Numbered from the stretch's first letter, positions 14,684 through 23,241 are shown. The stretch: 50,856 nucleotides of DNA from Thermovorax subterraneus (GCA_021608145.1 JAKIHM010000018.1:1-50856); one strand, 5' to 3'. Notes: generated by a model not told the origin, from the letters alone. Numbers and translations are program-made.

Positions 14684-16034
14684 TTACATTTATCATCAAC
14701 GCCACGCACTCCACGTGATGGGTGAATGGGAACATGTCTACGGGCTGCACCAGTTCGATTCTATAGCCCCTGTCTTCCAGGAAACGCAGGTCCCTAGCAA
14801 GTGTGGCCGGGTTGCATGAAACGTACACCATCCGGGAAGGATTCATCTTGACAGCAGCCTCGAGCAGCCCTTCTTCACACCCCCTTCTCGGAGGGTCCAT
14901 AACTATAACATCGGCTCTAACACCCTGTTTTAGTAGCCGGGACATTACTTCTTCCGCCGCTCCCTCTATAAATTCCACATTCTCGATTCCGTTTAACCGG
15001 GCGTTTTTTCGGGCATCTTTTACCGCATCGGGGACTAATTCTATGCCGTAAACCTTCTTTGCCTTTTTTGCCAAAAAAAGGGTTATAGTGCCTATACCAC
15101 AGTAGGCATCGATAACCGTCTCTCCGCCGGTAAGGGCTGAGTATTCTAAAGCTTTGCTGTAAAGCACCTCCACCTGCACCGGATTTACTTGGAAAAAGGA
15201 GTTGGGAGAAAGGGTGAACTTAATTTCACCAATAAAATCCATTATATAGGGCTTTCCGTATACCAGTATGTTTTCTTCGCCTAAAATCACATTTGTCTTC
15301 TTCGTGTTTATGTTCAAATAAACGCTTGTAAGTCCCTCTACATTTTTCTCCAAGACATCTACAAGCTCTTTTAAATGAGGAATTTCCTTTCCATTAATTA
15401 CCATTATCGCCATAACTTCACCAGTCTTTGCCCCAATCCTCGTTACTACGTGCCTTAAAAGACCTTCATGCTTTACCTCATCGTAAACCGGTATTTGATA
15501 TTTTTCCACCCATTCTCTGACCAGCTCCGCCACTTGCCAGCTCAAATCATGTTGTATTAGACAGCTTCTTATCGGCACGAGTTCATGGCTCCTTTTCTTG
15601 TAAAACCCAAGTACAGCCCGGCCATCCTTTTTCCCCACCGGATACTGGGCTTTATTTCTGTATTTAAATGGAATGTCCATTCCTATAGTTTCGAGCACCG
15701 TAGTATGTATATGCCCTATCCTCTCCAAATTGTCCTTGACTTTTTGAGTCTTGAAATCAAGCTGTCCTTTGTACGAAAGGTGCTGCAGCGAACATCCGCC
15801 GCATTTTTCCGCATAAGGGCATGGCGGTTCAACCCTTTCGGGCGACGGCACGATAATCTTTTCAACCCGGGAAATGGCGTAATTTTTAGATACCTTCTCT
15901 ATCCTTGCAAGAACCTTCTCGCCTTTTAAAGCTCCTTCGACAAAGACTGCAAGACCATTAACTCTCCCTACTCCCTGTCCTTCATGGGCCATTCCCGTTA
16001 TTTCCATTTCAACCTTTTGCCCTATTTGAAGCAT
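14679..16034 (-). CDS. rlmD: 23S rRNA (uracil-C5)-methyltransferase, RlmD/RumA family
   Basis: 451 residues. An N-terminal TRAM domain (1-60) binds RNA; the 4Fe-4S cluster ligands are in CPYAEKCGGCSLQH with a fourth Cys in IRSCLIQHD. The SAM domain has VIDAYCGIGTITLFLA, DPPRRGCEEGLL, and the catalytic Cys in YVSCNPATLARDL. It methylates a uracil at C5 in 23S rRNA; whether it modifies U1939 alone or also U747 (RlmCD) cannot be told from sequence. Start ATG 16034 follows GGTGAAG. It is the third gene of the PHP phosphatase-trmL-rlmD run. Confidence 0.92.
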   Translation of the reverse strand: MLQIGQKVEMEITGMAHEGQGVGRVNGLAVFVEGALKGEKVLARIEKVSKNYAISRVEKIIVPSPERVEPPCPYAEKCGGCSLQHLSYKGQLDFKTQKVKDNLERIGHIHTTVLETIGMDIPFKYRNKAQYPVGKKDGRAVLGFYKKRSHELVPIRSCLIQHDLSWQVAELVREWVEKYQIPVYDEVKHEGLLRHVVTRIGAKTGEVMAIMVINGKEIPHLKELVDVLEKNVEGLTSVYLNINTKKTNVILGEENILVYGKPYIMDFIGEIKFTLSPNSFFQVNPVQVEVLYSKALEYSALTGGETVIDAYCGIGTITLFLAKKAKKVYGIELVPDAVKDARKNARLNGIENVEFIEGAAEEVMSRLLKQGVRADVIVMDPPRRGCEEGLLEAAVKMNPSRMVYVSCNPATLARDLRFLEDRGYRIELVQPVDMFPFTHHVECVALMINVN

Positions 16035-16061
16035 AACTTCACCGCCAAAGATTAATTTTTC

Positions 16062-16544
16062 TCATTTCGGCGAGGGACCTTTGATTTTTAAACCTCTAAA
16101 ATCGTTCTGCCTTAACGCTTCATAAAGCACTATAGCCACAGAATTTGAAAGGTTCAACGACCTTGCTTCTTCCAGCATTGGTATCCGTACGCATCTTTCC
16201 CAGTTGGCTTTTAAGAGTTCCAAAGGAAGGCCCGCCGTTTCCTTTCCGAAAACAAGATAGGTGCCCGGCTCGTATTTTACATCGGCATAGCATTTTTCCG
16301 CTTTCGTCGTGAGAAAGTAAGCCGAAATACCGGGGTTTTTCTCCTCAAACTCCCTATAATTTTCGTAATACCTTACATCCACCAAATGCCAGTAATCAAG
16401 TCCCGCCCTTTTGAGGTACTTGTCTTCCAATGAAAATCCAAGGGGACCTACAAGATGGAGCACCGCCCCGGTCGCTGCGCAGGTGCGGGCGATATTTCCG
16501 GTATTTTGAGGTATTTCCGGTTCTACTAGCACGACATGAAACAT
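16062..16544 (-). CDS. trmL: tRNA (cytidine(34)-2'-O)-methyltransferase
   Basis: 160 residues, a single SpoU/TrmD-fold (SPOUT) domain. The family N-terminus is VVLVEPEIPQNTGNIARTCA with the catalytic Arg region; motif II is YLVFGKETAGLP and motif III is RIPMLEEARSLNLSNSVAIV. TrmL proteins 2'-O-methylate the wobble base of tRNA-Leu isoacceptors. It is 14 bp downstream of the PHP gene and 27 bp upstream of rlmD, so the two RNA modification genes are probably co-transcribed. Confidence 0.95.
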   Translation of the reverse strand: MFHVVLVEPEIPQNTGNIARTCAATGAVLHLVGPLGFSLEDKYLKRAGLDYWHLVDVRYYENYREFEEKNPGISAYFLTTKAEKCYADVKYEPGTYLVFGKETAGLPLELLKANWERCVRIPMLEEARSLNLSNSVAIVLYEALRQNDFRGLKIKGPSPK

Positions 16545-16558
16545 TTATACCGCCTCTT

Positions 16559-17383
16559 TTATATTTTGTAGAAAAACCTTTTCCTTTTTTCAAAATAGCA
16601 TAGATTTTTAATGCCGAAAGACCTTACGTATTCCAAAGCTTTATCAAAATCCCTTCCCACATCTTCCGGCCGGTGAGCATCGGAGTTTATGATTAAAGGA
16701 ATTTCGTAGTTTTTGAGTTGAATCATGATGTCCGGCGATGGATAAATCTCTCCTACCGGTTTCCTGAGGCCAGCGGTGCTGACTTCCGCGCAAACCTTTG
16801 ACTTTTGCATGGCTTTTGCTACTTTTTCGTATATCGGAGACAGGTCCCTTTCGGTTTTGTGGCCGAAAACTTTTATTACATCAATATGGGCAATTATATC
16901 AAAAATCCCTGAAGATACCGCGTTTGTCAGCACCTCGAAGTACTCGATATAGGTTTTATAAATGTCCCTTGATTCCCATTCGCCCATAAAATTCGGATTG
17001 TCAAATCCAAAGTCACCCAGCCAGTGAACCGCCCCGATCACGTAGTCAAAGGGGTAAAACGAAACAAAATACTTTATTTCATCTTCCCATTCCGGAATAT
17101 AGTCCACTTCAATACCGAGCTTTACCGGAAAACCCTGCTTTTTTGCATCTTCCACGAGTTTGATGTACTCCTCGATATCTTCGGTTGCCCTTTCCTCGTG
17201 CCATCTTCCTCTCGGCCCGTCACTTCTCCAAAGATGCTTTGCCTGGTAAAACCTGTAGCAGTGTTCCGAAAAACCGATTTCCTTTACAGACCTTTTTTTA
17301 CCCTCTTCTAAAAATTTTTTCACCCATTCGATAGTGTAAGGTCCTTGTTCCAGGTGAACGTGGTAATCCCTGAGCTCCATCAT
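16559..17383 (-). CDS. PHP-domain phosphatase, HisJ-like
   Basis: About 274 residues. The PHP metal motifs are visible: DYHVHLEQG (residues 6-14), FSEHCYRF, VIGAVHWL, IIAHIDVIKVFGH and INSDAHRPEDVG. Members include histidinol-phosphatase and other phosphoesterases using two or three metals. No histidine genes are nearby, so the substrate is uncertain. ATG 17383 and 17380 are adjacent; the second has the better distance from AGAAGG. It heads the trmL-rlmD unit; its promoter is probably the TATAAT at 17434-17429. Confidence 0.8.
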   Translation of the reverse strand: MMELRDYHVHLEQGPYTIEWVKKFLEEGKKRSVKEIGFSEHCYRFYQAKHLWRSDGPRGRWHEERATEDIEEYIKLVEDAKKQGFPVKLGIEVDYIPEWEDEIKYFVSFYPFDYVIGAVHWLGDFGFDNPNFMGEWESRDIYKTYIEYFEVLTNAVSSGIFDIIAHIDVIKVFGHKTERDLSPIYEKVAKAMQKSKVCAEVSTAGLRKPVGEIYPSPDIMIQLKNYEIPLIINSDAHRPEDVGRDFDKALEYVRSFGIKNLCYFEKRKRFFYKI

Positions 17384-17428
17384 TTCCTTCTCCCTTGCTC
17401 CTTCCTGTAGTTTTTTGCGACATATTTT

Positions 17429-17434
17429 ATTATA
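17429..17434 (-). promoter_or_regulatory. Extended -10 promoter of the PHP-trmL-rlmD unit
   Basis: Minus-strand TGCTATAAT (TATAAT at 17434-17429) is a consensus extended -10; no good -35 is seen. It lies 46 bp upstream of the PHP start. Confidence 0.55.
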
Positions 17435-17469
17435 GCATACTTTGCATCACAAAGAGATAAGCCCGTGCC

Positions 17470-17508
17470 AAAGTTGCTTTTTGAAAATACAAAAAGACCG
17501 CCAACTTT
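17470..17508. terminator. Two-part stem-loop downstream of the methionine gamma-lyase
   Basis: AAAGTTG (17470-17476) pairs with CAACTTT (17502-17508), and inside it CTTTTTG (17477-17483) pairs with CAAAAAG (17490-17496). There is no long T run on either side, so termination is only possible. Confidence 0.35.
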
Positions 17509-17535
17509 TATCGACGTTCTTAAAAAGCAGCATGA

Positions 17536-17680
17536 TTAACTAACCGGCTTCCTCGCCGCTTTTGGAAAATCAAAGGCTATCGCCGCCAGGGTAAATAATC
17601 CGAGAAGGTACGGGTAATAAAGACGCGGCTCTTGTATTTTTCGGTTGATCAAGTTTAACAGGTAATCTATACCGCCTAAG
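17536..17680 (-). other. Possible short ORF or gene remnant after the gamma-lyase
   Basis: A minus-strand frame reads [20 protein letters not shown], then a likely membrane helix YPYLLGLFTLAAIAFDFP and a basic end, to TAA at 17536. It looks protein-like, but there is no start codon or ribosome site, and the upstream frame lies antiphase inside the gamma-lyase gene. It is most likely a degraded gene end. Nothing else is seen in 17538-17675. Confidence 0.3.
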
Positions 17681-18863
17681 CTTGCAAGCTTTCCTGAACC
17701 CGCCTTAAAGCCTGGTCCAAATCCGCTATTATATCCTCCACATCTTCTATACCGACCGAAAGCCTCACAAGGCCATCTGTAATACCAGCTTTCAACCTTT
17801 CCTCTCTCGGCACGGGAGAATGCGTCATTGAAGCCGGATGCTGAATCAAGGAATCCACGCATCCCAAACTCACCGCAAGGGTTATCAATTTAACGCTGTT
17901 CATTAAGAGCTTGCCTGCCTCTATTCCGCCTTTGAGTTCAAAACTTATCATGCCGCCGAAGCCATCCATCTGCCTTTTTGCCAGTTCGTGTTGCGGGTGA
18001 GAAGGAAGCCCAGGATAGTAGACCTTTTCTATAATTGGATGGTTCTCCAAATATTCCACCACCTTCTGAGCATTCTGGCAGTGACGGTCCATCCTAAGGC
18101 CTAGAGTTTTTATCCCTCTCAAAAGGAGCCATGCATCAAAGGGGCTGATTACTCCGCCTATATCCTTAAGATACGGCATCTTCATTTCGGTTATCAAATC
18201 CTTCGGTCCGACGATTATACCCGCAATTACATCGCCGTGGCCGCCTATATACTTGGTGGCGCTGTGGACCACAACGTCAACTCCGTGCTCGATGGGCCTT
18301 TGCAGGTACGGCGTCATAAAGGTGTTGTCGACGACCACCTTCGCACCCGCCCTGTGGGCTATTTCTGCCGTCCCCTTGAGGTCCACCAGCTTCAAGGTGG
18401 GGTTGGCTGGAGTTTCCACATATACCACTTTGGTGTTTGGCTTGATGGCTTTTTCGAGATTCGAAAGGTCAGAAAGGTCAGTAAACGTAACTTCTATCCC
18501 GTATTTGGGAGCTATATGGCTCAAAAAGCTGTGGGTGCATCCGTAAAGGGTGTCGTTGGCTACGATGTGTTCCCCCTGCTTTAGCAGGGTAAACAGCACC
18601 GTAGAAATGGCTGCCATACCGGAAGCGGTGGCTATAGCCGCCTCACCGCCTTCCAAAATCGCCATTTTTTCTTCCAGTTCCGTGACGGTGGGATTGCCTA
18701 GCCTGGTGTAAATATAACCTCCTTCTTCACCGGCGAAGCGCCTCGCACCCTGGTCGACGTTTTCAAAAACGAAGGTCGAAGTCTGGTAAATCGGCGTAAC
18801 ATGGGCCCCGGTCACCGCGTCATGCTTTTGTCCGGCGTGAATGGCCTTTGTGTTAAAACCCAT
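17676..18863 (-). CDS. Methionine gamma-lyase / cystathionine gamma-synthase family PLP enzyme
   Basis: 395 residues, complete. The PLP lysine is in [12 protein letters not shown] (about residue 208). YTRLGNPT and SGMAAIST are the conserved cofactor-binding loops. LYGCTHSFL carries the active-site Cys typical of methionine gamma-lyases, favouring degradation of methionine to methanethiol, 2-oxobutyrate and ammonia over cystathionine synthesis. ATG 18863 follows CAGGAGGG. The upstream region has a sigma-54 promoter and three TyrR-like dyads, and a TyrR-like activator gene lies immediately upstream. This points to induced amino acid catabolism; 2-oxobutyrate could enter the ferredoxin oxidoreductase-Ptb-Buk route at 26-31 kb. 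Confidence 0.88.
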   Translation of the reverse strand: MGFNTKAIHAGQKHDAVTGAHVTPIYQTSTFVFENVDQGARRFAGEEGGYIYTRLGNPTVTELEEKMAILEGGEAAIATASGMAAISTVLFTLLKQGEHIVANDTLYGCTHSFLSHIAPKYGIEVTFTDLSDLSNLEKAIKPNTKVVYVETPANPTLKLVDLKGTAEIAHRAGAKVVVDNTFMTPYLQRPIEHGVDVVVHSATKYIGGHGDVIAGIIVGPKDLITEMKMPYLKDIGGVISPFDAWLLLRGIKTLGLRMDRHCQNAQKVVEYLENHPIIEKVYYPGLPSHPQHELAKRQMDGFGGMISFELKGGIEAGKLLMNSVKLITLAVSLGCVDSLIQHPASMTHSPVPREERLKAGITDGLVRLSVGIEDVEDIIADLDQALRRVQESLQA

Positions 18864-18903
18864 AAAAATTCCCTCCTGAGTGATTTTCTACACAAAACTC
18901 CTT

Positions 18904-18919
18904 CGCAAAAACCGTACCA
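18904..18919 (-). promoter_or_regulatory. Sigma-54 promoter (-24/-12) of the gamma-lyase gene
   Basis: Minus-strand TGGTAC (18919-18914), 5-nt spacer, TTGCG (18908-18904), against consensus TGGCAC-N5-TTGCW. It lies about 41 bp upstream of ATG 18863. The neighbouring activator has the GAFTGA sigma-54 contact motif. Confidence 0.8.
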
Positions 18920-18949
18920 TCGCTTCCGGGGCCGGATTTAGGCCTTTTC

Positions 18950-19017
18950 GGTAAATTTTTTTACCATTCTGTCGCCTTTGCCGGTTAATAATATTACCTT
19001 TGGTTATTTATTTTACC
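18950..19017. promoter_or_regulatory. Three 16-bp TyrR-box-like dyads (activator sites)
   Basis: Minus strand, from distal to proximal: GGTAAAATAAATAACC (19017-19002), GGTAATATTATTAACC (18998-18983), GGTAAAAAAATTTACC (18965-18950). All fit GGTWA-N6-TWACC. Centres are 19 and 33 bp apart and lie about 50-105 bp upstream of the -12 element, as expected for enhancer sites. The E. coli TyrR box TGTAAA-N6-TTTACA is similar. Confidence 0.75.
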
Positions 19018-19031
19018 ATTTCCTCAGACCA

Positions 19032-20609
19032 TCAGGTTTCTTTCTTTATCCCGTAACTTCTCATCTTATTCAATACGGTAGCATGGGTCACCCCAAGCAG
19101 CTTTGCGGCTTCCCTTATGCTTTTTGACCTCGAGAGAGCATCGAATATGGCCCTTTTTTCGGCTTCCTCCACCACCTCTTTCAGATTCTTACAGGGCGTT
19201 TTACCGCACGGCTGTTTGACGTAAAGCGAGTCGCTCAACTCTTCTTCTTTTAATACTAAATGTTCGACTCCGATGACTTCATCGTCGCACAGGTTTATGG
19301 CCCTCTCTATCACGTTTGAAAGCTCCCTCACGTTTCCGGGCCAGTCATACTCCATAAGTTTTTTCATCGCTTCGGAGCTTATACCGTTAATCCTTTTCCC
19401 CACCTTTTGGCTCAGCTTCTTTATTAAATGCCTCGCTAAAATCGGAATGTCTTCCTTCCGGTCCCTGAGGGGTGGTATGAAAATGGGAATGACGTTTAGC
19501 CTGTAATAAAGGTCCTCCCTGAACTGGCCCTCTTTCATGAGTTTTTCTAAGTTTCTGTTGGTCGCGGCAATTATCCGAACATCCACCGGGATTTCTTCGT
19601 TCCCGCCTACCAGCCTAATTTTACCCTCCTGGAGCACCCGGAGGAGCTTCACCTGCAGGTAGGTGGAAAGCTCACCTATCTCGTCCAGAAAAAGAGTACC
19701 CTTGTCGGCATATTTAAAAAGCCCCTGCTTTCCGCCTTTTTTCGCCCCCGTAAAAGCGCCTTCCTCGTAGCCGAAAAGTTCGCTCTCTAGAAGAGTATCC
19801 GGAATTGCAGCACAGTTTACGGCGACGAAGGGTTTATTCTTCCTCGGGCTTGCCATGTGAATGGAACGGGCGAAAAGTTCCTTGCCCGTCCCGCTTTCGC
19901 CTCTTATTAGCACGGTAGAATTACCTTTTGCAGCAATCTTGGCTATCTCCTTTATCCTTCTCATCTTCTCGCTTTCGCCGAGAATTTCCTCAAAGGTTAT
20001 CATCGCCGGCTGGGCAAAGGAATATACGAGTTCCATCACGTTTTCAATATCCTGAAGCGACGCCACAACTCCCACAGGATTGCCGTCCTGGTCCAGGATG
20101 GGACGTCCCGAGGTTATATAGTGACTTTTGGTCTTTTGGTTATTCAAAACGATTTCCACGTTGTCATAACTTTCTCCCGTCTGCAAAGTCCTCAACATCG
20201 GTATGTCCGGGGCGAGTATTTCCGCCACAGGCCTGCCGATGGCTTCTTTAGCCTTGATTTTTAGTATTTTTTCTGCCGCTGGGTTGAACGCAGTGATTAT
20301 GCCGTTCCTGTCTATGGCGATTATGCCTTCAACCGCTGCATCCAAGACGGCCTTTATTTCTCTTTCCTTTTTCTCCTGGGGCATCATTTTTATCCTTTCA
20401 ACTTCCAACACATCTTTTTCCTGAAGCAGCTGTTCCTTCAAAAAGTCGAAAAAAAGGCCTTCGGCCTTTTCTATTTTCAAAAAGGCTAATCCGGGTGCCA
20501 CTTCCATGGCCTTCAGGTTTATACCATGCCTGTAGAGTACTTTTAACATGTCGAGGGCCATACCAACCCTGTCTTTGGTCTTCACCACAAAACAAATTGT
20601 TTCGCCCAT
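19032..20609 (-). CDS. TyrR-like sigma-54 activator (ACT-PAS-AAA+-HTH)
   Basis: 525 residues. An ACT-like amino acid-sensing domain (1-75; [17 protein letters not shown]) is followed by PAS (about 88-190; [19 protein letters not shown]) and the AAA+ domain (208-440) with Walker [15 protein letters not shown] and Walker [11 protein letters not shown]-terminal TyrR-type HTH ([20 protein letters not shown], about 498-517) completes the TyrR layout. Unlike E. coli TyrR it keeps GAFTGA, so it should activate sigma-54 polymerase. It sits beside the gamma-lyase gene, whose promoter has TyrR-box-like dyads, and divergent to a HutP-family gene. The inducer is probably an aromatic or sulfur amino acid; this is inference. 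Confidence 0.9.
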   Translation of the reverse strand: MGETICFVVKTKDRVGMALDMLKVLYRHGINLKAMEVAPGLAFLKIEKAEGLFFDFLKEQLLQEKDVLEVERIKMMPQEKKEREIKAVLDAAVEGIIAIDRNGIITAFNPAAEKILKIKAKEAIGRPVAEILAPDIPMLRTLQTGESYDNVEIVLNNQKTKSHYITSGRPILDQDGNPVGVVASLQDIENVMELVYSFAQPAMITFEEILGESEKMRRIKEIAKIAAKGNSTVLIRGESGTGKELFARSIHMASPRKNKPFVAVNCAAIPDTLLESELFGYEEGAFTGAKKGGKQGLFKYADKGTLFLDEIGELSTYLQVKLLRVLQEGKIRLVGGNEEIPVDVRIIAATNRNLEKLMKEGQFREDLYYRLNVIPIFIPPLRDRKEDIPILARHLIKKLSQKVGKRINGISSEAMKKLMEYDWPGNVRELSNVIERAINLCDDEVIGVEHLVLKEEELSDSLYVKQPCGKTPCKNLKEVVEEAEKRAIFDALSRSKSIREAAKLLGVTHATVLNKMRSYGIKKET

Positions 20610-20686
20610 ATTATCACCTCTTTAATTTTACAAAAATAATAAACTCATTCCCCACTTGAGAAATTAAGGAAATATTTTTATTGGCA

Positions 20687-20695
20687 TGCTATAAT
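20687..20695 (+). promoter_or_regulatory. Extended -10 promoter of the HutP-family gene
   Basis: TGCTATAAT (20687-20695), consensus extended -10 with a weak -35. The predicted start near 20702 excludes the in-frame TTG at 20681 as a start codon. Confidence 0.6.
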
Positions 20696-20725
20696 AATTT
20701 TAAAAAAGTCAAAGAGGTGGGAGAT

Positions 20726-21139
20726 TTGGAAAGCATCGATGTGGCGAAAATCGCCATAAAGATGGCTCTTTCGAGCCGGGAAGAGGAAATGGAGTTTAAG
20801 GAGAAATATTCGAAAATGCACGTCAGGGCGGCTGCCGTCGACTTCGGAGGAGATTTCAATAACTCCATCAAAAAAATCATAGAGCGGACTTTGGTGGCCG
20901 CAAAACGAGAAGGAGTAATCGAAGAGGGAAAGCACGTGCAGGAGGGAGCTTTGATAGGTGCGGCAAGAGAAGCCCTCTCTCAGGTGACGCAAAAGGCCCT
21001 GGGATTAAACGTGGGAGGAAAAATAGGCATGGCAAGGTGCGGCGAACATATATGCGTTGCCATGTTCTTCGGCGTGGGGTTCCTTAACCTCAACGAAGTG
21101 GCAATAGGCCTCGGACACAGGTCTATTCCGAGTTTTTAA
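20726..21139 (+). CDS. HutP-family RNA-binding antiterminator-like protein
   Basis: 137 residues, close to B. subtilis HutP (about 150). Shared pattern: a helical half (KKIIERTLVAAKREGVI, then EGALIGAAREALSQVTQKAL) and a beta-rich C-terminal half ending FLNLNEVAIGLGHRSI, as in the HutP end GLEHETFGVGINHI. HutP is a hexamer that binds UAG-repeat RNA with histidine and Mg2+ and prevents termination in the hut leader. TTG 20726 follows GAGGTGGG. No hut genes are present; instead the next transcription unit has a leader with three GGUAG repeats and an intrinsic terminator. This is the obvious candidate target. Confidence 0.85.
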   Translation: MESIDVAKIAIKMALSSREEEMEFKEKYSKMHVRAAAVDFGGDFNNSIKKIIERTLVAAKREGVIEEGKHVQEGALIGAAREALSQVTQKALGLNVGGKIGMARCGEHICVAMFFGVGFLNLNEVAIGLGHRSIPSF

Positions 21140-21149
21140 ATCTAATGTA

Positions 21150-21179
21150 TTGACACCGAACGGATTTGAAATATATAAT
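21150..21179 (+). promoter_or_regulatory. Near-consensus sigma-A promoter of the ABC importer operon
   Basis: TTGACA (21150-21155), 18-nt spacer, TATAAT (21174-21179). Transcription should start near 21186, giving a leader of about 125 nt before ATG 21311. Confidence 0.85.
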
Positions 21180-21199
21180 ATTATTCAAAATTAATATCA

Positions 21200-21284
21200 C
21201 GGTAGGGCGGTAGTATGGTAGGAGAACGTTTTTAAAACACTCTTACCGAGTGTTTTTTTGTTTTTCTCCCCCATACTTACCGTA
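21200..21284 (+). promoter_or_regulatory. Leader RNA attenuator with three GGUAG repeats
   Basis: GGTAG occurs at 21201-21205, 21209-21213 and 21217-21221, an exact 8-nt period, so UAG triplets are 5 nt apart (4 nt in the B. subtilis hut target). CGGTAG (21200-21205) can pair with the loop and stem of the downstream terminator (TTACCG, 21243-21248), a possible antiterminator. A second helix joins 21208-21224 to 21266-21282 (three blocks of 5, 6 and 4 bp) and encloses the terminator. No T-box elements are visible. Confidence 0.65.
21235..21265 (+). terminator. Intrinsic terminator inside the importer leader
   Basis: AAACACTC (21235-21242) and GAGTGTTT (21248-21255) form an 8-bp stem with loop TTACC, followed by T runs to 21265. 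It lies between the promoter and the first gene, so it must be regulated or leaky. Confidence 0.85.
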
Positions 21285-21310
21285 TAAAAAAGAAAAGGGG
21301 GTAATTTTTT

Positions 21311-22296
21311 ATGAAAAAGCTTTTTGTGATTTCTTTAGCATTTCTTCTTGTCATTTCCCTTTTTCTTGCAGGATGCGGAGGACAAAAAAAGCAGAGCAAA
21401 AAGGTTTTAAAATCGGCATATCCCAGTTTGTAGAACATCCGGCCCTGGATGCAGCGCGGAATGGATTCATCGATGGCTTGAAGGAAGCGGGTTTTGAAGA
21501 AGGTAAAAACGTCACCTTTGTGATAGAAAACGCTCAGGGCGATTTTCCGACCGCTCAAACCATAGCAAACAAATTCGTCGGTGAAAAGGTGGATATGATT
21601 TTGGCTATAGCCACGCCTTCCGCCCAGGCAGCGGCCAACGCAACTAAAGATATACCCATTCTAATAACCGCAGTGACCGACCCCGTAGCTGCAGGCCTTG
21701 TCAAAAGCCTTGAAAAACCCGAAACCAATGTAACCGGAACTACTGACATGAATCCCGTGAAGGAACAGCTCGAGCTTTTAAAAGAAATACTCCCGGATGC
21801 GAAAAACGTGGGAATACTTTACAACGCCGCCGAAGCCAACTCCAAAGTTCAGGTGGACTTGGCCAAAAAAGCGGCAGGAGAACTTAATCTCACCATCCAT
21901 GAGGCAACCGTAGCCAGCAGCAGCGAAGTAAACCAGGCTGTCCAGTCCCTTTCCGGAAAAGTGGATGCCATATATGCGCCTACGGACAACACCATTGCCT
22001 CTGCCATAGGCGCGGTAGTCAAGGTCTGCAACGATGCTAAAATCCCGGTGATAGCGGCCGAAAGAGGTATGGTGGAAGGCGGTGCCTTAGCGACGCTTGG
22101 AATCGATTATTACCTCTTGGGAAAGCAGACTGGCGCCATCGCCGCTCGAGTTTTAAAGGGTGAAAATCCCGCCGAAATACCCGTGGAGGGTTCAAAGGAA
22201 TATAAGCTCATAATTAACAAAAAGGCCGCCGAAAGGCTGGGCATAAAGATACCGGATGCCGTAATGGCAAAAGCCGATGAAATAATAGAAAAATGA
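21311..22296 (+). CDS. ABC importer substrate-binding lipoprotein, frameshifted at a slippery heptamer
   Basis: The lipoprotein signal (MKKLFVISLAFLLVISLFLA then GCGG) starts at ATG 21311 with AAAAGGGGG upstream. That frame stops soon after; the mature protein (KIGISQFVEHPALDAARNGF onward, PF04392-type binding protein) is in the -1 frame. The switch point is an A7 run (21384-21390) read as CAA-AAA-AAG, the dnaX-type A-AAA-AAG heptamer, and a -1 slip gives exactly the right frame. Either programmed frameshifting or a lost A in a homopolymer explains it. With the permease and ATPase downstream it forms a TrpXYZ-type importer, known in Firmicutes for tryptophan or tyrosine. Length fits the family at about 325 residues. 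Confidence 0.8.
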
Positions 22297-22320
22297 TTTC
22301 TTGCAATTGAGGTGTCTTAG

Positions 22321-23235
22321 ATGTGGCAAAATATGTTATTAAAATCCGTAGAACAGGGCCTTGTTTTCGGCATAATGGCTCTTGGAGTTTACATTACCTT
22401 GAAAATACTTAATTTCGCCGACCTTACCGTTGACGGAAGTTTCCCCCTTGGGGCGGCTGTGGCCGCATCACTAATCATAAGCGGCCACAGCCCTTTCACG
22501 GCAACGGCAGCCGCCATCCTCGCAGGGGCCCTTGCGGGCTTGATTACCGGCATTTTGAACACCGGTGCGAAAATAAGCGAACTTTTATCCGGAATCCTTA
22601 CCATGACTTCCTTATACTCCATAAACTTGAGGATCATGGGGCGGCCAAACATACCGCTTTTGAATGAACCCACCATTTTCACGGGCTTACAGGAATTTGT
22701 AAAAGTCCAGTTTCCCGGCTTCCCGTTGGAGTATATTTACCTCGTAACCTTTCTTCTTTTCGTGGGTACGATAGAACTCATGCTTGTCTTGTTTTTGAAA
22801 ACTCAGCTAGGTTTGAGCCTCAGAGCTACAGGCGATAATCCTCAGATGATCCGGAGCCAGGGGGTAAATACGAACGTAACCAAAATTATAGGGCTTTGCA
22901 TTTCAAACGCGCTCATTTCGCTTTCCGGTGCTATCGTTGCCCAGTATCAGGGTTTTGCCGACGTGGGGATGGGAATCGGAACAATAATAGCCGGGCTTGC
23001 TTCCGTCATAATAGGCGATGCCCTTTTGGGCGAAAGGTCCATATTAACCAGCACGCTTGGTGTGATACTGGGCTCAATTTTATACCGTTTCAGTATCTCC
23101 CTTGTGCTTTCCTTCAGACTGGCACAAGCTTCTGACCTGAAACTTCTCACAGCCATAGTCGTGGTAATCGCCCTCACAATCCCCAGGTTCAAAAATTTAA
23201 TGAGGGGGTCAATTATTCCTTCAGAAAGGGGATAG
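22321..23235 (+). CDS. ABC importer permease, TrpY-like
   Basis: 304 residues, about eight to nine membrane segments, in the branched-chain amino acid/sugar permease superfamily. It has typical signatures: KILNFADLTVDGSFPLGAAV near the start, and ATGDNPQMIRSQGVN, the cytoplasmic coupling segment. It starts at ATG 22321, 24 bp after the binding protein stop. It forms the channel with the ATPase 6 bp downstream. Substrate prediction (aromatic amino acid) rests on family precedent only. Confidence 0.88.
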   Translation: MWQNMLLKSVEQGLVFGIMALGVYITLKILNFADLTVDGSFPLGAAVAASLIISGHSPFTATAAAILAGALAGLITGILNTGAKISELLSGILTMTSLYSINLRIMGRPNIPLLNEPTIFTGLQEFVKVQFPGFPLEYIYLVTFLLFVGTIELMLVLFLKTQLGLSLRATGDNPQMIRSQGVNTNVTKIIGLCISNALISLSGAIVAQYQGFADVGMGIGTIIAGLASVIIGDALLGERSILTSTLGVILGSILYRFSISLVLSFRLAQASDLKLLTAIVVVIALTIPRFKNLMRGSIIPSERG

Positions 23236-23241
23236 AAAGTC

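Noticed and set aside
17536-17862. 108-aa ORF after the gamma-lyase as a full gene
   Set aside because: Its first half lies antiphase inside the gamma-lyase coding region and has no ribosome site; only the last part looks protein-like.
21140-21310. T-box riboswitch before the trpXYZ-type importer
   Set aside because: The leader is only about 125 nt and lacks the T-box 14-mer (UGGN-containing antiterminator) and specifier stem I.
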